Assembly: GCA_022605955.1 (NCBI GenBank)
Contig: JAKCOZ010000001.1
Span: 99,046,211-99,110,210 of the forward strand
Length of the DNA stretch: 64,000 nucleotides
Reading direction: 5' to 3'
From: Rallus limicola
Lineage: Eukaryota; Chordata; Aves; Gruiformes; Rallidae
Shown here: positions 11,206 through 23,812 of the stretch, one piece after another
Layout of the letters: each line of letters opens with the position of its first letter
Position numbering within the stretch: position 1 is the stretch's first letter
Notes under the pieces: generated by a model
The model's database searches: none
What the model saw: only the letters and a program-made list of their open reading frames with translations
What the model was told of the DNA's origin: nothing
Position numbers and translations under genes: made by a program

Positions 11206-12648
11206 TAGCCCTGGCTGGAGTCCAGACGCCCACCAAAGTTGGTCTATCACTGCCCTTTTAAGTTGGACAGGGGAGAAAATATATATTGAGAGGCTTAGGA
11301 ATCAGTGTAAGGACAGGGAGATCATCCTGTCATCAAAGATACAGGCAAAACAGATGCAACACAGAGTGAAGGAAAGAAAACTATTATTACACTACACTAC
11401 AAAACCAGTGAAACTGGAGTTGGGAGTGTGACCAGATCTTAAAACACTTTCACCCCACCACTCCCTTCTTAGCTGACTTTAGTCAGAATTTTGCTCCCTC
11501 CTGTTGTGACACAGGGAGGCAGGGAGTTGGGAAATGGGGTTCTTGGTAGCACCTTCCCCCTCACCCCTTCATTCTAAGCAGAATTCCCTTTAGTCAGGAT
11601 TTTGCTCCCTTCTTCCCCCCCGATCGCGGCACAGAGGGGCAGGGACTGGGAAAATGGGGTTCTCGGTCACTTCTCTGTGAGCAGTTTTCCTTTTCCAGAT
11701 CTTAAAACACCTCTACTTACCCCCCTCCAACTCCCCCTTCTCAGCAGACTTCGCTCTAGTCATGATTTCACTCCCTTCGTCCCTCGCATTGTGGCATAGG
11801 GAGGAGGGGCATGGACTGGGAAAATGGGGGCTTCGGTCAGTTCCTTGAAAGTTGGTTTCCTTCTCAGCTGGGGGGGGGGAATTCATTCCACACCCTCCCC
11901 CTTCTGGGCTGTGGGGACCCACCCATGGGAGACAGTCCTCCACGAACTTCTCCAATATGAGTCTCTTCCCACAGGGTGTTATATTTTTCATCAGCTGACC
12001 CAGCGTGGGTCACTGCTATGGCAGGCAGTAATAAATCACAATGTCTCTCAGTCCCAGTCCTCCATGGGGTCACAGGCATCCCCCCAGCAAACCTGTTCCA
12101 GCGCAAATCTCTCTCTTGCTCATCTCTGTGTCTCTGATTCTCTTCATGGCTGCAAGTGCTGGCAGGGGCTTGCTCCAATGCAAGTCACAGCATCTTCTCT
12201 ATGTCTCCACCTGCTCCATCCAGCATGGAGCCTCTCCACAGGCTACAGGTAGGGTCTCGGCCTTTTCCATGGGCTGCGGGGGGGGGGCAACACCTGCTCT
12301 ACCAAGGGTTTCTCTACAGGCTGCAAGGGCATTTTCTCTCTCCAACACCTGGGGTGCCTCCTCCCCCGACCTCCCCAGCCTTGGTGTCTGCACAGCTCAT
12401 TACATCTCCTCACTCCCTTCTCCAGTGGAAAAACGCAGCTACTTCCAGGTTTTCTTCTCCTATATGTGATTCACAGAGGCGCTATGAATCTATCTCTGAT
12501 TGGCTACTCCCTGGTCAGAAGTGACTCTGGCCGTGAATTGCCCGATGTTTACACTTTGGCGCCGCAGAGAATTCCAGCAGCTCCTCACAACAACCATTTT
12601 CTACAGCCCCCATTCTCTCCCAGCACCCAGCTACACAAAACTGCAACA
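11206..12648 (-). mobile_element. Solo LTR, family A, longest copy (copy A2)
   Basis: Minus-strand LTR. Read on + it begins TGTGGTGGTTTAGCCCTGG (the LTR 3' end reversed) and ends CACAAAACTGCAACA (its 5' end reversed). Flanks ACATT and ACTTT fit a 5-bp target duplication with one mismatch. At about 1.44 kb it is some 270-320 bp longer than copies A1 and A7. The extra length lies at about 11434-11870, where the module 'TTAGTCAGGATTTTGCTCCC ... GGGACTGGGAAAATGGGG' occurs three times in diverged form. Several frames of 104-142 codons in this LTR overlap on both strands and are fortuitous. Confidence 0.85.
11434..11870. repeat. Three-copy internal tandem repeat within LTR A2
   Basis: Three diverged units of roughly 130-170 bp. 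Each contains a 'CTTTAGTCA(G/T)(A/G)ATTT(T/C)' block, a G-rich 'CACAGGGAGG...CAGGGA' block and 'TGGGAAAATGGGGTTCT'. Two of the unit starts carry CAGATCTTAAAACAC (near 11433 and 11696). Equivalent DNA is single-copy in LTRs A1 and A7 and two-copy in A4. Confidence 0.7.
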
Positions 12649-15600
12649 ACTTTCTATGAACTATGTATAACTCATGTGACCTGATTCTGTTAGATGACAA
12701 TTATGAAAAAAATATCTTCTTTCCCTAGGTTAATTTTAATTTGACTAGAGATTAATTATGTTATTAGAATGGTAAATTTTATCAAGTCCTGGCTCTGTAT
12801 TGATACAGAATCCATAGAAGAACTTGGATTTGAGGACTATAACATTTTAGTAGTTTTCGTGAGAGTTTATTTCTTAAGCAGGGACAATTCTGCTGTCCTT
12901 TTTTCTTGCAGTCCCAACATGTGGACCAAAATTAGAACTTAAGATTCTTCTAAAATAAAACTGAGTTCCTGTTAAGTGTGAAATACAAGAACTAGAAATT
13001 CCAGAAAGTTGTGCGTATGTGGACATCTAGGTCTGAACCCAAGCTTCTTGAAATCCAGATCCAAGAATTTCAATTTAAGCCATTTGAACAAAGGAAAATA
13101 TCAACAGCTTTAGCTTGCAGCACTAATAATGTGAGGTGAAAAAAATGCTAAGATTATAGACAGGGATTGTTTCTCACCATTCAGACTTAACTGAATCGAT
13201 ACTTCTTTCTTAAATTGCATTTTCACTGTAAGAGAGAGACTGCCACTTTTTAACAGTTGCATTAATGCTAAGTGCTCCCAAATTTTACAGTGAAATAATT
13301 GTGTTAAACTAATGTGTGATCGAAAATAATTACAGTTATATTGATTTACACTGCAGCTCTGAGAATGGAATTTGCAAGTTTGGCAGGTTTGTAAAATAGA
13401 ACCTTTTAATAAATCTAGAAACATTAGTTATTCTATAAAGGTGAGCGTTTAACTATTCCATACTGCATTTAGTTATTAGAGAAACAGAAGCACTGGCAGT
13501 TTAAAAATGCTCTGAATTCATAAATATATATTTCTTCTTTTACAGTTTATATCCCCTACATGCAGGAATAAAATTAGAAGCAGGTAAGCGATCTCATTTA
13601 GATCTGGATACAGCAAGTATATTGAATGTGCAAAGAAAAATTAAATCTTGAATCCTGAAACATGTGTGCCAATTTGAGTAGGCTGGATGTGGACATAGAA
13701 AGGTGGAACTACTTTTGGTGTTTACTTTCCAGAACCAACCAGTAAGTTGAAGAGAGTTTTAAGAGAAATGCTTCTGAAATATAGAATTTGACCCAAAGAG
13801 CTTTCTGTTCTTCACCCTCCTCCTCTTCCTTTCTTATAATATGGTCTGAAAAGGATTAAGGTCAAGGGTTTCAGGTTGTTTTTTATCTTTCAGTTCTGAT
13901 TTTGGTTTATTTTCCAATAAAATTTACTGTGGAGCTCAGAGTTCAGTTGCTCTAGTTCTGTTTTGTGATTTGGCTGTAAGAAGTCGTATAAATCTAGGAT
14001 CAAGACTTTCCAGTACTGACGTTTCAGATGATTAGGGAGATAAGAAGTCTCCAGTCCCAGATTTATATAAATCTGAGAGACACCTCTTGTGTCACTGTGT
14101 TATATAAATTTATTATGCTCCTGCATAAAAGCAATAGTGTAGTGTAGTTCTTTTTTCTCATAAGTGTTATTTATTATTTAGCTTCACTTATAACCATGGC
14201 TTCACATATAACATCCTTTATGCTGTCCTTGAAAGGGAGATTTGCTTATGGAAGGTCTTCTTCTCATGATAATCCCAGGGGCTTGATCTGATAGTTTCAA
14301 ACTCAATAGAGAGAAAGTGTTCTAAGATTAAAATTCAGAGATCAGGGAAGAAAATATCTGAATTGTGAAATGAACTGCATAGCTGTTCATCACTGCTGAT
14401 TGGGTTTTGAGAACAAAAAAGGCATCATTTATTTGTTCAAAATAATACCAAATCAGATATCATATCGTTTCTAAAGAGGAATAATCAAAAGTACTTATAC
14501 TTTTTGTATTTGCTTTAGATTTGCCTATTGGTTTTCCAGATAATATTTAATAAGCAAAGGAAACAAATAGTTTTTTCTTACTGAACTGCATTCACAATGG
14601 ACAGGTTATTTCTCTTTCTTTGGTAGGGCAAGAAAGGATCATAACTTTAGGTAATTAAAGGTTATTTTTTTAAGAGTCAAAATCATCATTACTTGCAACC
14701 TCTCCAAAACTCCAAGCTATTCTTCCCTACTAGCAATGTTAAATGGTGGAATTATGACATGAAGTTAGCATTTCTTATGGTTTTATTCAGACATAATTTT
14801 TTTTATTCTTTCTTATTAGAAGTGTAGCTAGATGGAAATTTAAATGGAGGAAAACTTCAGTACTTGACTTGAGTTTTTCTCCCTATTTTAAATACTTCTA
14901 ATAGTTATAATAAATATTGAGAAAATTAAATTATATTAAATATACAAACAGTGACACGCCTGTTTTTTTCTCATTAACAGATAAGTAGTTTTAAACAAAT
15001 GCCAGTCATACTCCTGGTTGCAATAACACCAAGCCATAGAAGAGGACATGGGTAAGAGTAAGAAATTAGTAGCATATTCACTCATTTACTTTCTTATAGC
15101 ATTGGGCAAATGCAAATAATACTGGGAAAACACAGGAAAAATTGTTATTCTAAATTAAATTTCCATTTATGTTTTCTATTTGTCTCCATTGCCTTGCACC
15201 TAAGGAAAAAGTCGTATCCTCTACATATGGACAATGATTTTGTACAGAACCATTTTAACTGTTTGTTACTGCCCAGCCCAACACATATGAGCAGGAGGTA
15301 AATATGATCCATTATGCTTATGTCCAATGGAATTCTTTTACTTACAGCCCAGTATTTATCAACCTGCTCTGAATATTAAGAAAAATCCTATCTGAAAAGG
15401 TAAGACTAATGTCTCTTGTTTTATCAAGTAGTACATGAAATCTTAGGCAGAAAGATAAATGTTCAGAACAAATACACAGCATGAATAGATCATTGGCAAA
15501 ATACTAGGCTGGCAAAGTGAGACTTGAACAGAGACCTCCATGATACCTGTGCCCATCTACGCCTAATTCCCATGTATCTTTTATAATAGTGGAATGTAAA

Positions 15601-16928
15601 AATCATATCAGGAGCTCTTACATCTATTTATTTCCCTGTCGAAGCAGCCTAAACGTTATCTCTATGTCAAACGATTGGCAGAATACCAGACTTCTCTACA
15701 TGTTATTTTTATCCAAATGAGAAATCCTGTGTTCTAAAAGAACCCACAAAAACCAACCATCCTCTCAGCCCTGCTTAAGTTCCATTAGAAATTTCAAGAA
15801 TTTGTCTGCTTGTCTTCTCTGAAACCTAAAAACTGTTACTTGGTTGTCATGAACTAGAACAGCTGATGGTCACAGTGGATAAAGGCTGGAGCAGAGAGGT
15901 CAGGAGAACCCAACTTGCTGCTTGCTTTGTGTGTTTTGCATCTAACACTATACTGCAGATAAGTATAACCTTTTGCACATGCAATTGTAATTTTGTCAAT
16001 TTTCACATGTAAACTTTCAAAACATTTAAGAAAAGAAGGCTGATAGAAAGAAAATCAATTGCAGTTCTCTAAAACATCACGCATGTTACTACTGACAATA
16101 TACAATTATATTTCACCTTCAACTTGCAGAAGAAAGTGTTTAAATTATCTAATGTTTTTTCAGTAAATTAATGTAATGAAAAACACATAATAACTCTCTG
16201 AAAAATGCTACAACAATAAAGAATTTAAGTGATTTCAGTGAACTCAAGTGAACTGGTTCTAATTACATGCATTTTGTTTGAATTTAAAATGTGGAAAAAT
16301 GTAGGAAATCAGAAGTATATTTTGGATGTATTTGGTACATTACACAACAGAGAGAGTAAAATCTCTCTGAGGTATATGTAGGCTACTAAAATATTAATCA
16401 GTGTGAGAAGCATAAAACTGTCAGGCAAAAAACCTTTCCCGTGAGAGGTCAGGCAAAAATACCCTCCTCCATTCCCCTTGAGGTCTGTTTTAAAAAGCAT
16501 TATGCCAGAAATTATATGCTTACAAGAAATAATTCTAAACATTTTAAATTTAGTTTAATCTGATTCTAAGATAAAGGTATGAGGACAGCAAAAGAAAATT
16601 TTACTCGAATTCTTGATTTTAGGAAGGTAATAGCAAAACTTGTGTAAAATTGCATTGAAATATGATGGAAAAATCCTCAGCATTCCTCTCGGTGCCCGAA
16701 GAAGTAACTTCTTGTTTTATTTTCCCCTTTTAAAAGGAAAATCTGTTTCACTCATAGCTGCAGCACCCTTCAAGGGATTGAATGTCCTTGCCTTCATTTC
16801 TCCATTGAAGAAAGAAGGGGGACATTACACTTCATTCACTAGGTGGAATGAGCCAGCTCTCACATTCTCAACAGCAAATAATGTGCAAAGCTCTACCCTG
16901 CCATATAGAGAAAATAGGTTTTTTACAT
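12649..16928. other. Unique AT-rich sequence, no gene recognised
   Basis: About 4.3 kb with no recognised repeat, RNA gene or coding homology. The longest open frames (104 codons or fewer) have no recognisable domain. Confidence 0.5.
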
Positions 16929-17237
16929 GGAGGTTGCGGTGAGCTGGGGTCAGCATCTTCTCGCAGATAACTAGTGATAGGACAAGAGGGAATGGCTTCA
17001 AGTTGCACCAGGGAAGGTTCCAGTTAGAAATTAGTGGAAATTTCTTCTCAGAAAGGGTGGTTAGGCATTGAAACAGGTTGCCCAGGGAGATGATGGAGTC
17101 ACTGTCCCTCAGGGTGTTCAAGAAAAGACTGGATTACTTAGGGACATGGTTTAGTTAGTAATAGAGGTGGTAGGGGGATGGTTGGATGAGATGATCTTGG
17201 AGGTCTTTTCCAACCTTAATGATTCTATGATTCTATG
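16929..17237 (+). mobile_element. CR1: CR1 LINE 3' end, 5' truncated
   Basis: Plus-strand CR1. It runs from the end of ORF2 ('AGTGATAGGACAAGAGGGAA' at about 16972, 'CAGGTTGCCCAGGGAGATGA' at about 17073) into the 3' UTR ('GAGGTCTTTTCCAACCTTAA') and ends in ATTCTATGATTCTATG. About 300 bp, heavily 5' truncated as is usual for CR1. Confidence 0.93.
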
Positions 17238-17240
17238 CTA

Positions 17241-20200
17241 TATGTTCAAGCACCCCAGTCAAATTAGTTTACTGTCTGGAATCAAGAAAGAAGGTCTGAG
17301 ACAATTGTTCCTTCTGTGCAAACTGTTGGTTTCTCTTCAAATGACACATGCACACATACGCACGCTGTTTTCTTTCAGCGCCATGGAAAAAATGTGGTGA
17401 TCTGAAACTCTAAGTTGAATGCTGTTCTTTCTGATATGTTCTCCATGCCACCCACCACCACAAAGTGAGTGTGCAGTCCCAGGGCTGTATCAGTACATAT
17501 TCACAAAAGAAAAGTATTCACCAGATGCTCCACAATCTTTAACTTTCAAAATAACTATGGGACCAGATGTTAAAAAGAAAAAGAGAATTATCAGTGGTCA
17601 GAACTGCTTTGAAACAACAGTTTTTTCAGGGTTTTCTTATTTTTCACATGTCCAGATCTTTCTGATAATAGGAAAAGAGATAAAGTAAGGAAATATTTAA
17701 GCCTATTTTGATACTATTCTAATCTCTTACAACTACTGAAAAAAAATTCCATATTCCAATATGGGATTAAAGCAATTTTGGTACCTCAAAACTCCATTAT
17801 CTAGATATAGCTCTGATCCAGCCCTATCAGGAACAAATGGAAGAAAAAAGAATAATATCTGGTTTTGGTTTTAAAGCACATCTCACTTTGAAACAAATAA
17901 ATGAATTCTCATAGCCATTTTGGGTATAGGAACCAGGGAGAGTTATAGTCTAAGTAAAATCTAAATTAACAGCTTAGCAGTAACATGCATGCTCCCATTT
18001 CAGATGTGGTTGTTTTATTTTGCTATTATTTACATTCTCTGCAGCCACTTTAAAAGTGGATAATTGATGAGAGCAGTATTAATCACTTTTACTTCTTTGA
18101 AGCTGCTCACTTGGGAGTAGAAAATAAGAAAACCTTACTGTGAGTTTTTCGGGGAAATATATCCTCTGAAGTAAATGTCTATTTTGGTTTTGTTGTTCCC
18201 TCTTCTCTCAAGACATTAAAGTTGAGCTCTAAAAACTTTAGCAAAGCAAGAACTTATCCTCTAACAAAGAAACACTAAATATATTGAATTAAGTAACAGT
18301 GGCAGTTTGTCCTTGATGTCTCTTTTTATAGGATCTTTGGTAACTAATAAACTGAAAGAAAAAAAAAAAAAAACAGCTTTTTTTTTTTCCAGAATGTAAT
18401 AACATGTCTCAAGAAAAAAATAAATAAATCAGCCATTTTATGAGATAACCTTTGCCAGATTTTATATACATAAATGTTAAGTTATTATTAAGTTCAGGAG
18501 GGTTTGGGTTTTTTTCATTTCTTTTAATTTAAAAAATGTTACTTAAAATCAAAGTAAAGTTTAAAAGCCATTCTTCTGCTTACGTATAGATATTATGTGC
18601 AACTAATTGGCAGCTTATAACTGTGCTGAAAATTTCCTTTCACTGTTAGTTTAAAGGATCTTTTGTAGGGCAAAATACTGTATTACAACTTGTCTTTCAA
18701 CATACCTGTGGTACTATTATAAAAATATTAATTTTGATATAACATTTTTTCTTCTTGGTGGGTCTCAATAATTACAATTATGAGATGTTATAATAAGATA
18801 CAGAATTCAAATTCTACATATGGTGCTAATCCAAATTAATAAAATGCAGCTGAGTGAGACCACTGGCTAAATATAGGAATCTATATAATTGGAGATACTT
18901 TAATAAAGATAATTTTTAAATGCAGCTGTGGGAATTAGGAAGCAAAATGAATGTACCTCGAAGACAGTAAATAGATGGAAAACTTCTGGAAGGTCATGCA
19001 TCAAAGCTGGTCCTTACTTAAGGGGTTTTTTTCAAAGGCATTTAGCTGCCTAGAATGACAGCTCAATTATTACTAGTAAATTTACTCTTTTGGATTTCAT
19101 ATGACATAGTAGCAATCTAAATTTTGCATTTAGGCACATGTGAAAAAAAACAAAACTAACCATACACATAAAACCCAAACTTTAACATGTACTAATACGT
19201 TTCCGTTCTCTTATGCTAGTTTGCATTTACTCTCCATTAAGAGCCACTGTGATGGGAGTCCACAGAAGCCAGGTATGAAGGCTCTGCATAGAATCACTGT
19301 TCACATGCAGAGGAAGTAATTAACTCCTTAGACTGAAGTAATCAACTGAAACAATGACAAAATAGAAAATACCAAATGAGAAAGCATGAACTTATCACTG
19401 CCCACACTCATAGCAGAGGTTCTGAATTTCAAAACCTGGAAGAACAAGCCAAAATACTGACTTTCATTTCAGTGGAGTTTAGGAATGGGCTTCTACTGTG
19501 ATGATGTGTTGGATCATTTGGAGGAAAGAAAATTGTTGTCTGCTGCAGACAGATGCACTCTCTGGTCATAGAGGCAAAATGCATTTACTTTGTTCATGGG
19601 AGTCTCTAAGATATAGTCACATTTGTAGAACAACTTATTAAAGTATCATTAAAAATAAAATTGAATACAATATTAGTAACAAAGACTGTGTAAATATGAC
19701 AAAACACAAGTGTGTTGTCAGCTAATGTAATATATGTCGGCAGCTATTTTAACTGACATAAGTTTTAACTATGGTACCTGTTCGAAGACAGCTAAAGGCA
19801 TAAATTAAAATGACAACACTAAACATGGGGTTTTTTTTGATTTATGAAGCTTCTTGAATACAACACAAAACATGAAGTGAGATCTACATCTAGATCAGTA
19901 TTTTGGTAATGAGATTCCATCACTATTACTTAAATTAATGAAATTATATTTATTTTGATTTTTATTCTTGTAGTCATGAAAAAACATTTTAAAGATTTTG
20001 GGGATGGCATTTGATAGTGTTTTGAGTTACAACACAAGTTACATCACAGACAATCACTGTGAAATCCCTCACTGCTCTTCACTGGTTTTGGGACAAACTC
20101 CATAAATTGGTATTATGACTTTATTTTCTCTTTCTTGTGACAGTGCACAGTGTATATGAATCTCTTTGCAGATGATTATTTATATGTTGCAAAATGGTGC

Positions 20201-22370
20201 TTGCCATCCCTGATACTGAATCAATGATGTTGCTCACCAGTTTTTTGAGAAATGTAGTACTGGCTATTGATCTCCTTATAGCTACAGGTCTAAGCACTAG
20301 ACATAAAAAACCTGTGGCAAATAAGGAATTAAGATGAATTTAAAATGTATAAATGCTAATTTTAACAGCCATACGTTTGTTAGGAGAGGATGATGATCAA
20401 TACCTTGCTTTAGACATTTTATTATTGTTTCTTGTACTTATTTATTTATTAATCAAGAAGCCAACACAGCTTTACCTATGGTATAATTAAGGGTGAAACT
20501 CAATGAACTTGAGCTTAAATGGTGGCTGAAATAGTGACTAAATTGGTGATTGAAAAATGTAAAAAATCAAGATTTCTTAGAATCTTAAATTAATATCACA
20601 GATTTTTATTTACTGATAACACATGGCCCACAGGAACAGACATCTACATAGCTACATGAAAATTTTTGCCTCGGACAACAGCTGAGAAAAAACCTGATCA
20701 TGTTAAGAGTAATACAGATGTTATTTATTAGGATAAAACCCCAACAAAACCAAACTAAATAACAAACATACTTTTCCATATGACAGTTAGATATGAGAGA
20801 CTTTGATGGATTCCTATTCTCTCTGTGTTTCACAGTTAGTGCCAGTTACAATGCAACTTGTAAAACAGGAAAATGCATGACATGACTCATCTGCCAGAAT
20901 TTCATTTGGTATCTGAGATCAATGGTGTATTTAATGCATCTAGAACCATAGATAACATCATTTTAATTAAAAATGCTGGCAGAGTAATTACTTTTTAAGC
21001 ATATGGCCATAGATAAGAAAATTGAATGACACTTAAATTGGGTTTGTAAGAAAATGAATTTGTAATACAAAGTAGCTATTAGCCATTTCAGTGGCAATGT
21101 GGGAGATCAAGGCTGCGGATCTTTGCTCCTTAGGTTGGGAAACCTATTTTATGAGAGGTGATATATTTAGGCTTTAAGGCAAATGGGGTCTCAGTGATTC
21201 TTCTCATCTCAGTTTCAGTTTAATTAGTGTCATCACACTGTGTAACGTTTATTCCTTTTTTGAGTAGTAGACAAGCTGTCCTTTCTAAAACAACAGGAAA
21301 TTTGCATGGCTCTGTAACTGAACCTAGTAGACAGTCAAGATTGGTGGCAAAGCTACTGTTTTATTTGGTTCCTGCAATTTAAGACAAAACAAAACCCAAA
21401 ATCTAACAATCCAGGTGAAATTATGATATGATTTGAAAGAGGATGAAATGAGGAAGAAAGTAAAGGCAAGTCTTCCTGATGTCTCATTACAACCTTTCTC
21501 ATTCGAGACATTATTATTTTTTTCCAAGTGAGAGCTGGGCTGGCCTACTAATTTCCTTAAAAATGACTTTGATTGATATTTTTATATATTAAAAATTAAA
21601 TGATGTAATTTATTCATTCTTTGCTCAGTTTCTGTTCAATTTTTCAAAGCAAGTGTGTACAGATAAATTCTTATGAGGGAACAAGGAGGAAAAAGATATT
21701 ACTTTTCCAAAATATAGCAAATTTTATTAATTTCTACTTTCAAGAATTACTTTTTAATGTAAAATCTCTGAACAATACTGAATGGTAACACTTTTTTTTT
21801 TTCTTGCTATCTTTTCTCAAAAGTGTATTATTTAAAAGTTTGAACTATTCTGAAAAATGTTTTTCAGCATAGTTTTTGAGCTCACTTTAGTACATGTCCG
21901 CATGTTGTATGAAAAGTCCTATCTTGTACCATTTGGCAATGAGAAATAGTGCTATTGTCACTGTCCATTCTTAAAAAAAATATCACAACAAACCCCAGCT
22001 TTTACAAAATAGAAAAATATCCAGGTTCTATATGTGGATAAAGAGGAGTATTTTTTACTTTTTGCTTTGGTAGTTTGGGCCACTGACGTTAAATTCATGA
22101 TTGTCATTGGAGAAATAGTGGATGCTATGTTGAAACTAGAACAGAGATAATGCAGAACAAACCACGATACTTCTCATTGCAGGAAAGGTGTCAGACATCT
22201 AAGACACTGGATGAAAGCAAGCAATATTCTGGTTAAAAATTACGGAACTTGTGATAATTGGATCAATCTAGAATTTTAGCATAAACCTGCATAGCCTAAA
22301 AGATGCTCCTAAAGTTCTGGCAGATTTGACTTGTGTTATGAATGTGGCTGATGGGAGAATAACCATTTAC
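17241..22370. other. Longest unique stretch, no gene recognised
   Basis: About 5.1 kb without a recognisable CR1 or LTR. It contains a 15-A run followed after CAGC by an 11-T run (18359-18388), a potential hairpin. No supported coding, RNA or regulatory feature. Confidence 0.5.
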
Positions 22371-22612
22371 TCACTCCCTTCTCTGGTGGCAAAAAGCAGC
22401 TGCCTGCTTTTTTTTTTTTCTCCTAAATATGATTCCCAGAGGCACTGTGACCATCACTGATGGGCTTGGCCTTGGTCAGTGGTGGGCCTGGCCTTGAGCC
22501 AGCTGGTGTTTGCTCTGTCAGACCTGCAGAGAGTTTCTGGCTGCTTCTTGCAGAAGCCACCCCTGCAGCCCCCCTTCTCCACTAGAACCCAGCCACACAA
22601 AACTACGATAAA
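22371..22612 (-). mobile_element. Family A LTR, 5' fragment only (copy A3)
   Basis: Minus strand. The right edge is the reversed LTR 5' end (CCAGCCACACAAAACTACGA). The left edge stops at the 'CTCACTCCCTTCTCTGGTGG' block, about 240 bp into the LTR. The body of the LTR is missing, so this is a truncated or deleted copy rather than a simple solo LTR. Confidence 0.8.
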
Positions 22613-22667
22613 AATGTTTCAACCTTTCCTGTATACACTCTAAGAAAGCCGTGCAAAAGAACAATAA

Positions 22668-23166
22668 GTGAGCATCCACAGCTTCCCTGAGAAGCCACTT
22701 CCAGAGTGTCACCACACTCACAGAGGAGAATTTCTTATCATAGAATCATAGAACCATAGAATATCCTGAGTTGGAAGGGACCCATAAAGATCATTTAATC
22801 CAACTCTTTGCTCCACACAGGGCCAGACAATTTCTACCTAATATTTAATATAAATCTACCCTCTTTTAGTTTAAAGACATTACTCCTCATCCTATCACTA
22901 CAATTCCTGATAAAAAGTCCCTTTCCAGCTTTCTTGTAGCCCTCCTTCAGGTACTGGCAGGCTGCAATAAGGTCTCCTTGGAGACTTCTCTTCAGGCTGC
23001 ACAGTCCCAACTGTCTCAGCCTGTGTTCACAGGAAAAGTGCTCCAGCCCTCTGATCATCTTTGTGGCCCTTGTCTAGATTTGCTCCAACAGCTAAATGTC
23101 TTTCTTGTACTGGGGAGCCCAGAGCTGGATGCAATACTCTAGGTGGGGTCTCACCAGAGCAGAGTA
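22668..23166 (-). mobile_element. CR1: CR1 LINE (host copy), interrupted
   Basis: Minus-strand CR1 in two pieces, 22668-22737 and 22829-23166, split by a younger CR1 3' end. The left piece ends in AATTTCTTA and the right piece resumes AATTTCTACC, reading on through 'AATCTACCCTCTTTTAG', 'CAGTCCCAACTGTCTCAGC', 'CTTGTACTGGGGAGCCCAG' and 'TAGGTGGGGTCTCACCAGAG'. This is the C-terminal ORF2 region. The 3' UTR of the host copy is not present to the left. Confidence 0.88.
22738..22828 (-). mobile_element. CR1: Nested CR1 3' end (about 90 bp) with 7-bp target duplication
   Basis: Minus strand. It starts with the reversed CR1 terminal repeat (TCATAGAATCATAGAACC), continues into the 3' UTR block 'GAGTTGGAAGGGACCCATAA' and stops after GGGCCAGAC. 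It lies inside another minus-strand CR1 and is flanked by AATTTCT on both sides (22729-22735 and 22829-22835). Confidence 0.85.
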
Positions 23167-23227
23167 TATCTGTCCATTTAGTTTATAACTGTACTATAGG
23201 AGCCAGGGCTAAGATCTTGCTTCTGTA

Positions 23228-23305
23228 AACAACATTCACTGCACTCTGTCTTCTTATACCAAGTAATTACCGTCATCATAGAAAACCATCAGACTGGTAA
23301 GGCTT
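23228..23305 (-). mobile_element. CR1: CR1 RT-region remnant
   Basis: Short minus-strand match to the CR1 RT region ('GTCATCATAGAAAACCATCA' then 'GACTGGTAAGGCTTAC', compare the usual 'CATAGAAGGCCACTAGGTTGGTCAGGCAGGACTT'). Probably a leftover of the same or an older CR1 as at 22668-23166, with the intervening ORF2 sequence deleted. Confidence 0.5.
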
Positions 23306-23400
23306 ACTTTATGTCATAAACTGGATGCTTTGTTTTTCTTTAGTGCAAGGACTTGGAATTAATTTTACCTATTTGATATAACTGTAATGAGTAACTACAG

Positions 23401-23807
23401 TGTCCTGGTTTGGCTAGGCCAGAGTTCCCTTCCCCAAACAGCCAGCACAGGTGAGCCAATCTGTTTCTGGGCTGTTTTCCACACCAGGTGACATCACACC
23501 CCTGTGAAAGGGGCTGGCTGGGGAGGGGCAGATCTGTGTGGCTCCAGGGCAGTCCAAGTGTGGTTGGGTGTCAGTTCAGGTATTGCACTGGTCATCACAT
23601 CAGTGCAGTGTTCTGTGTTACCACTGTGTTGGGATGGTAAAGTGCTCAGTGTTATCATCGTATGTGTATGAATTCTGCTACATTACTGTTCCCCTTTCAC
23701 GATGCTGTGTTGTCCTTATCCCAACCCATGGGACTTTGTTTCTCCTCTGGTGGAGGGATGAGTGAGTGGTGTGTTGCTCAGCCACCGCCTGGTGTTGAAC
23801 CACGACG
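23401..23807 (+). mobile_element. Solo LTR with 5-bp target duplication TACAG
   Basis: Starts TGTCCTGGTTTGGCTAGGCC and ends AACCACGACG (the expected final CA has become CG). It is flanked by TACAG at 23396-23400 and 23808-23812. The 3' part has 'CCTTATCCCAACCCATGGGA', found in several bird LTRs of the TGTCCTGGTTT group. At 407 bp it is shorter than the related LTRs at 36953 and 57946. Five-base duplications are typical of ERVL integrases. Confidence 0.9.
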
Positions 23808-23812
23808 TACAG

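Noticed and set aside
11602..12524. Several 100-142 codon frames on both strands
   Set aside because: All lie inside the family A LTR and overlap one another; GC-rich LTR sequence gives fortuitous frames.
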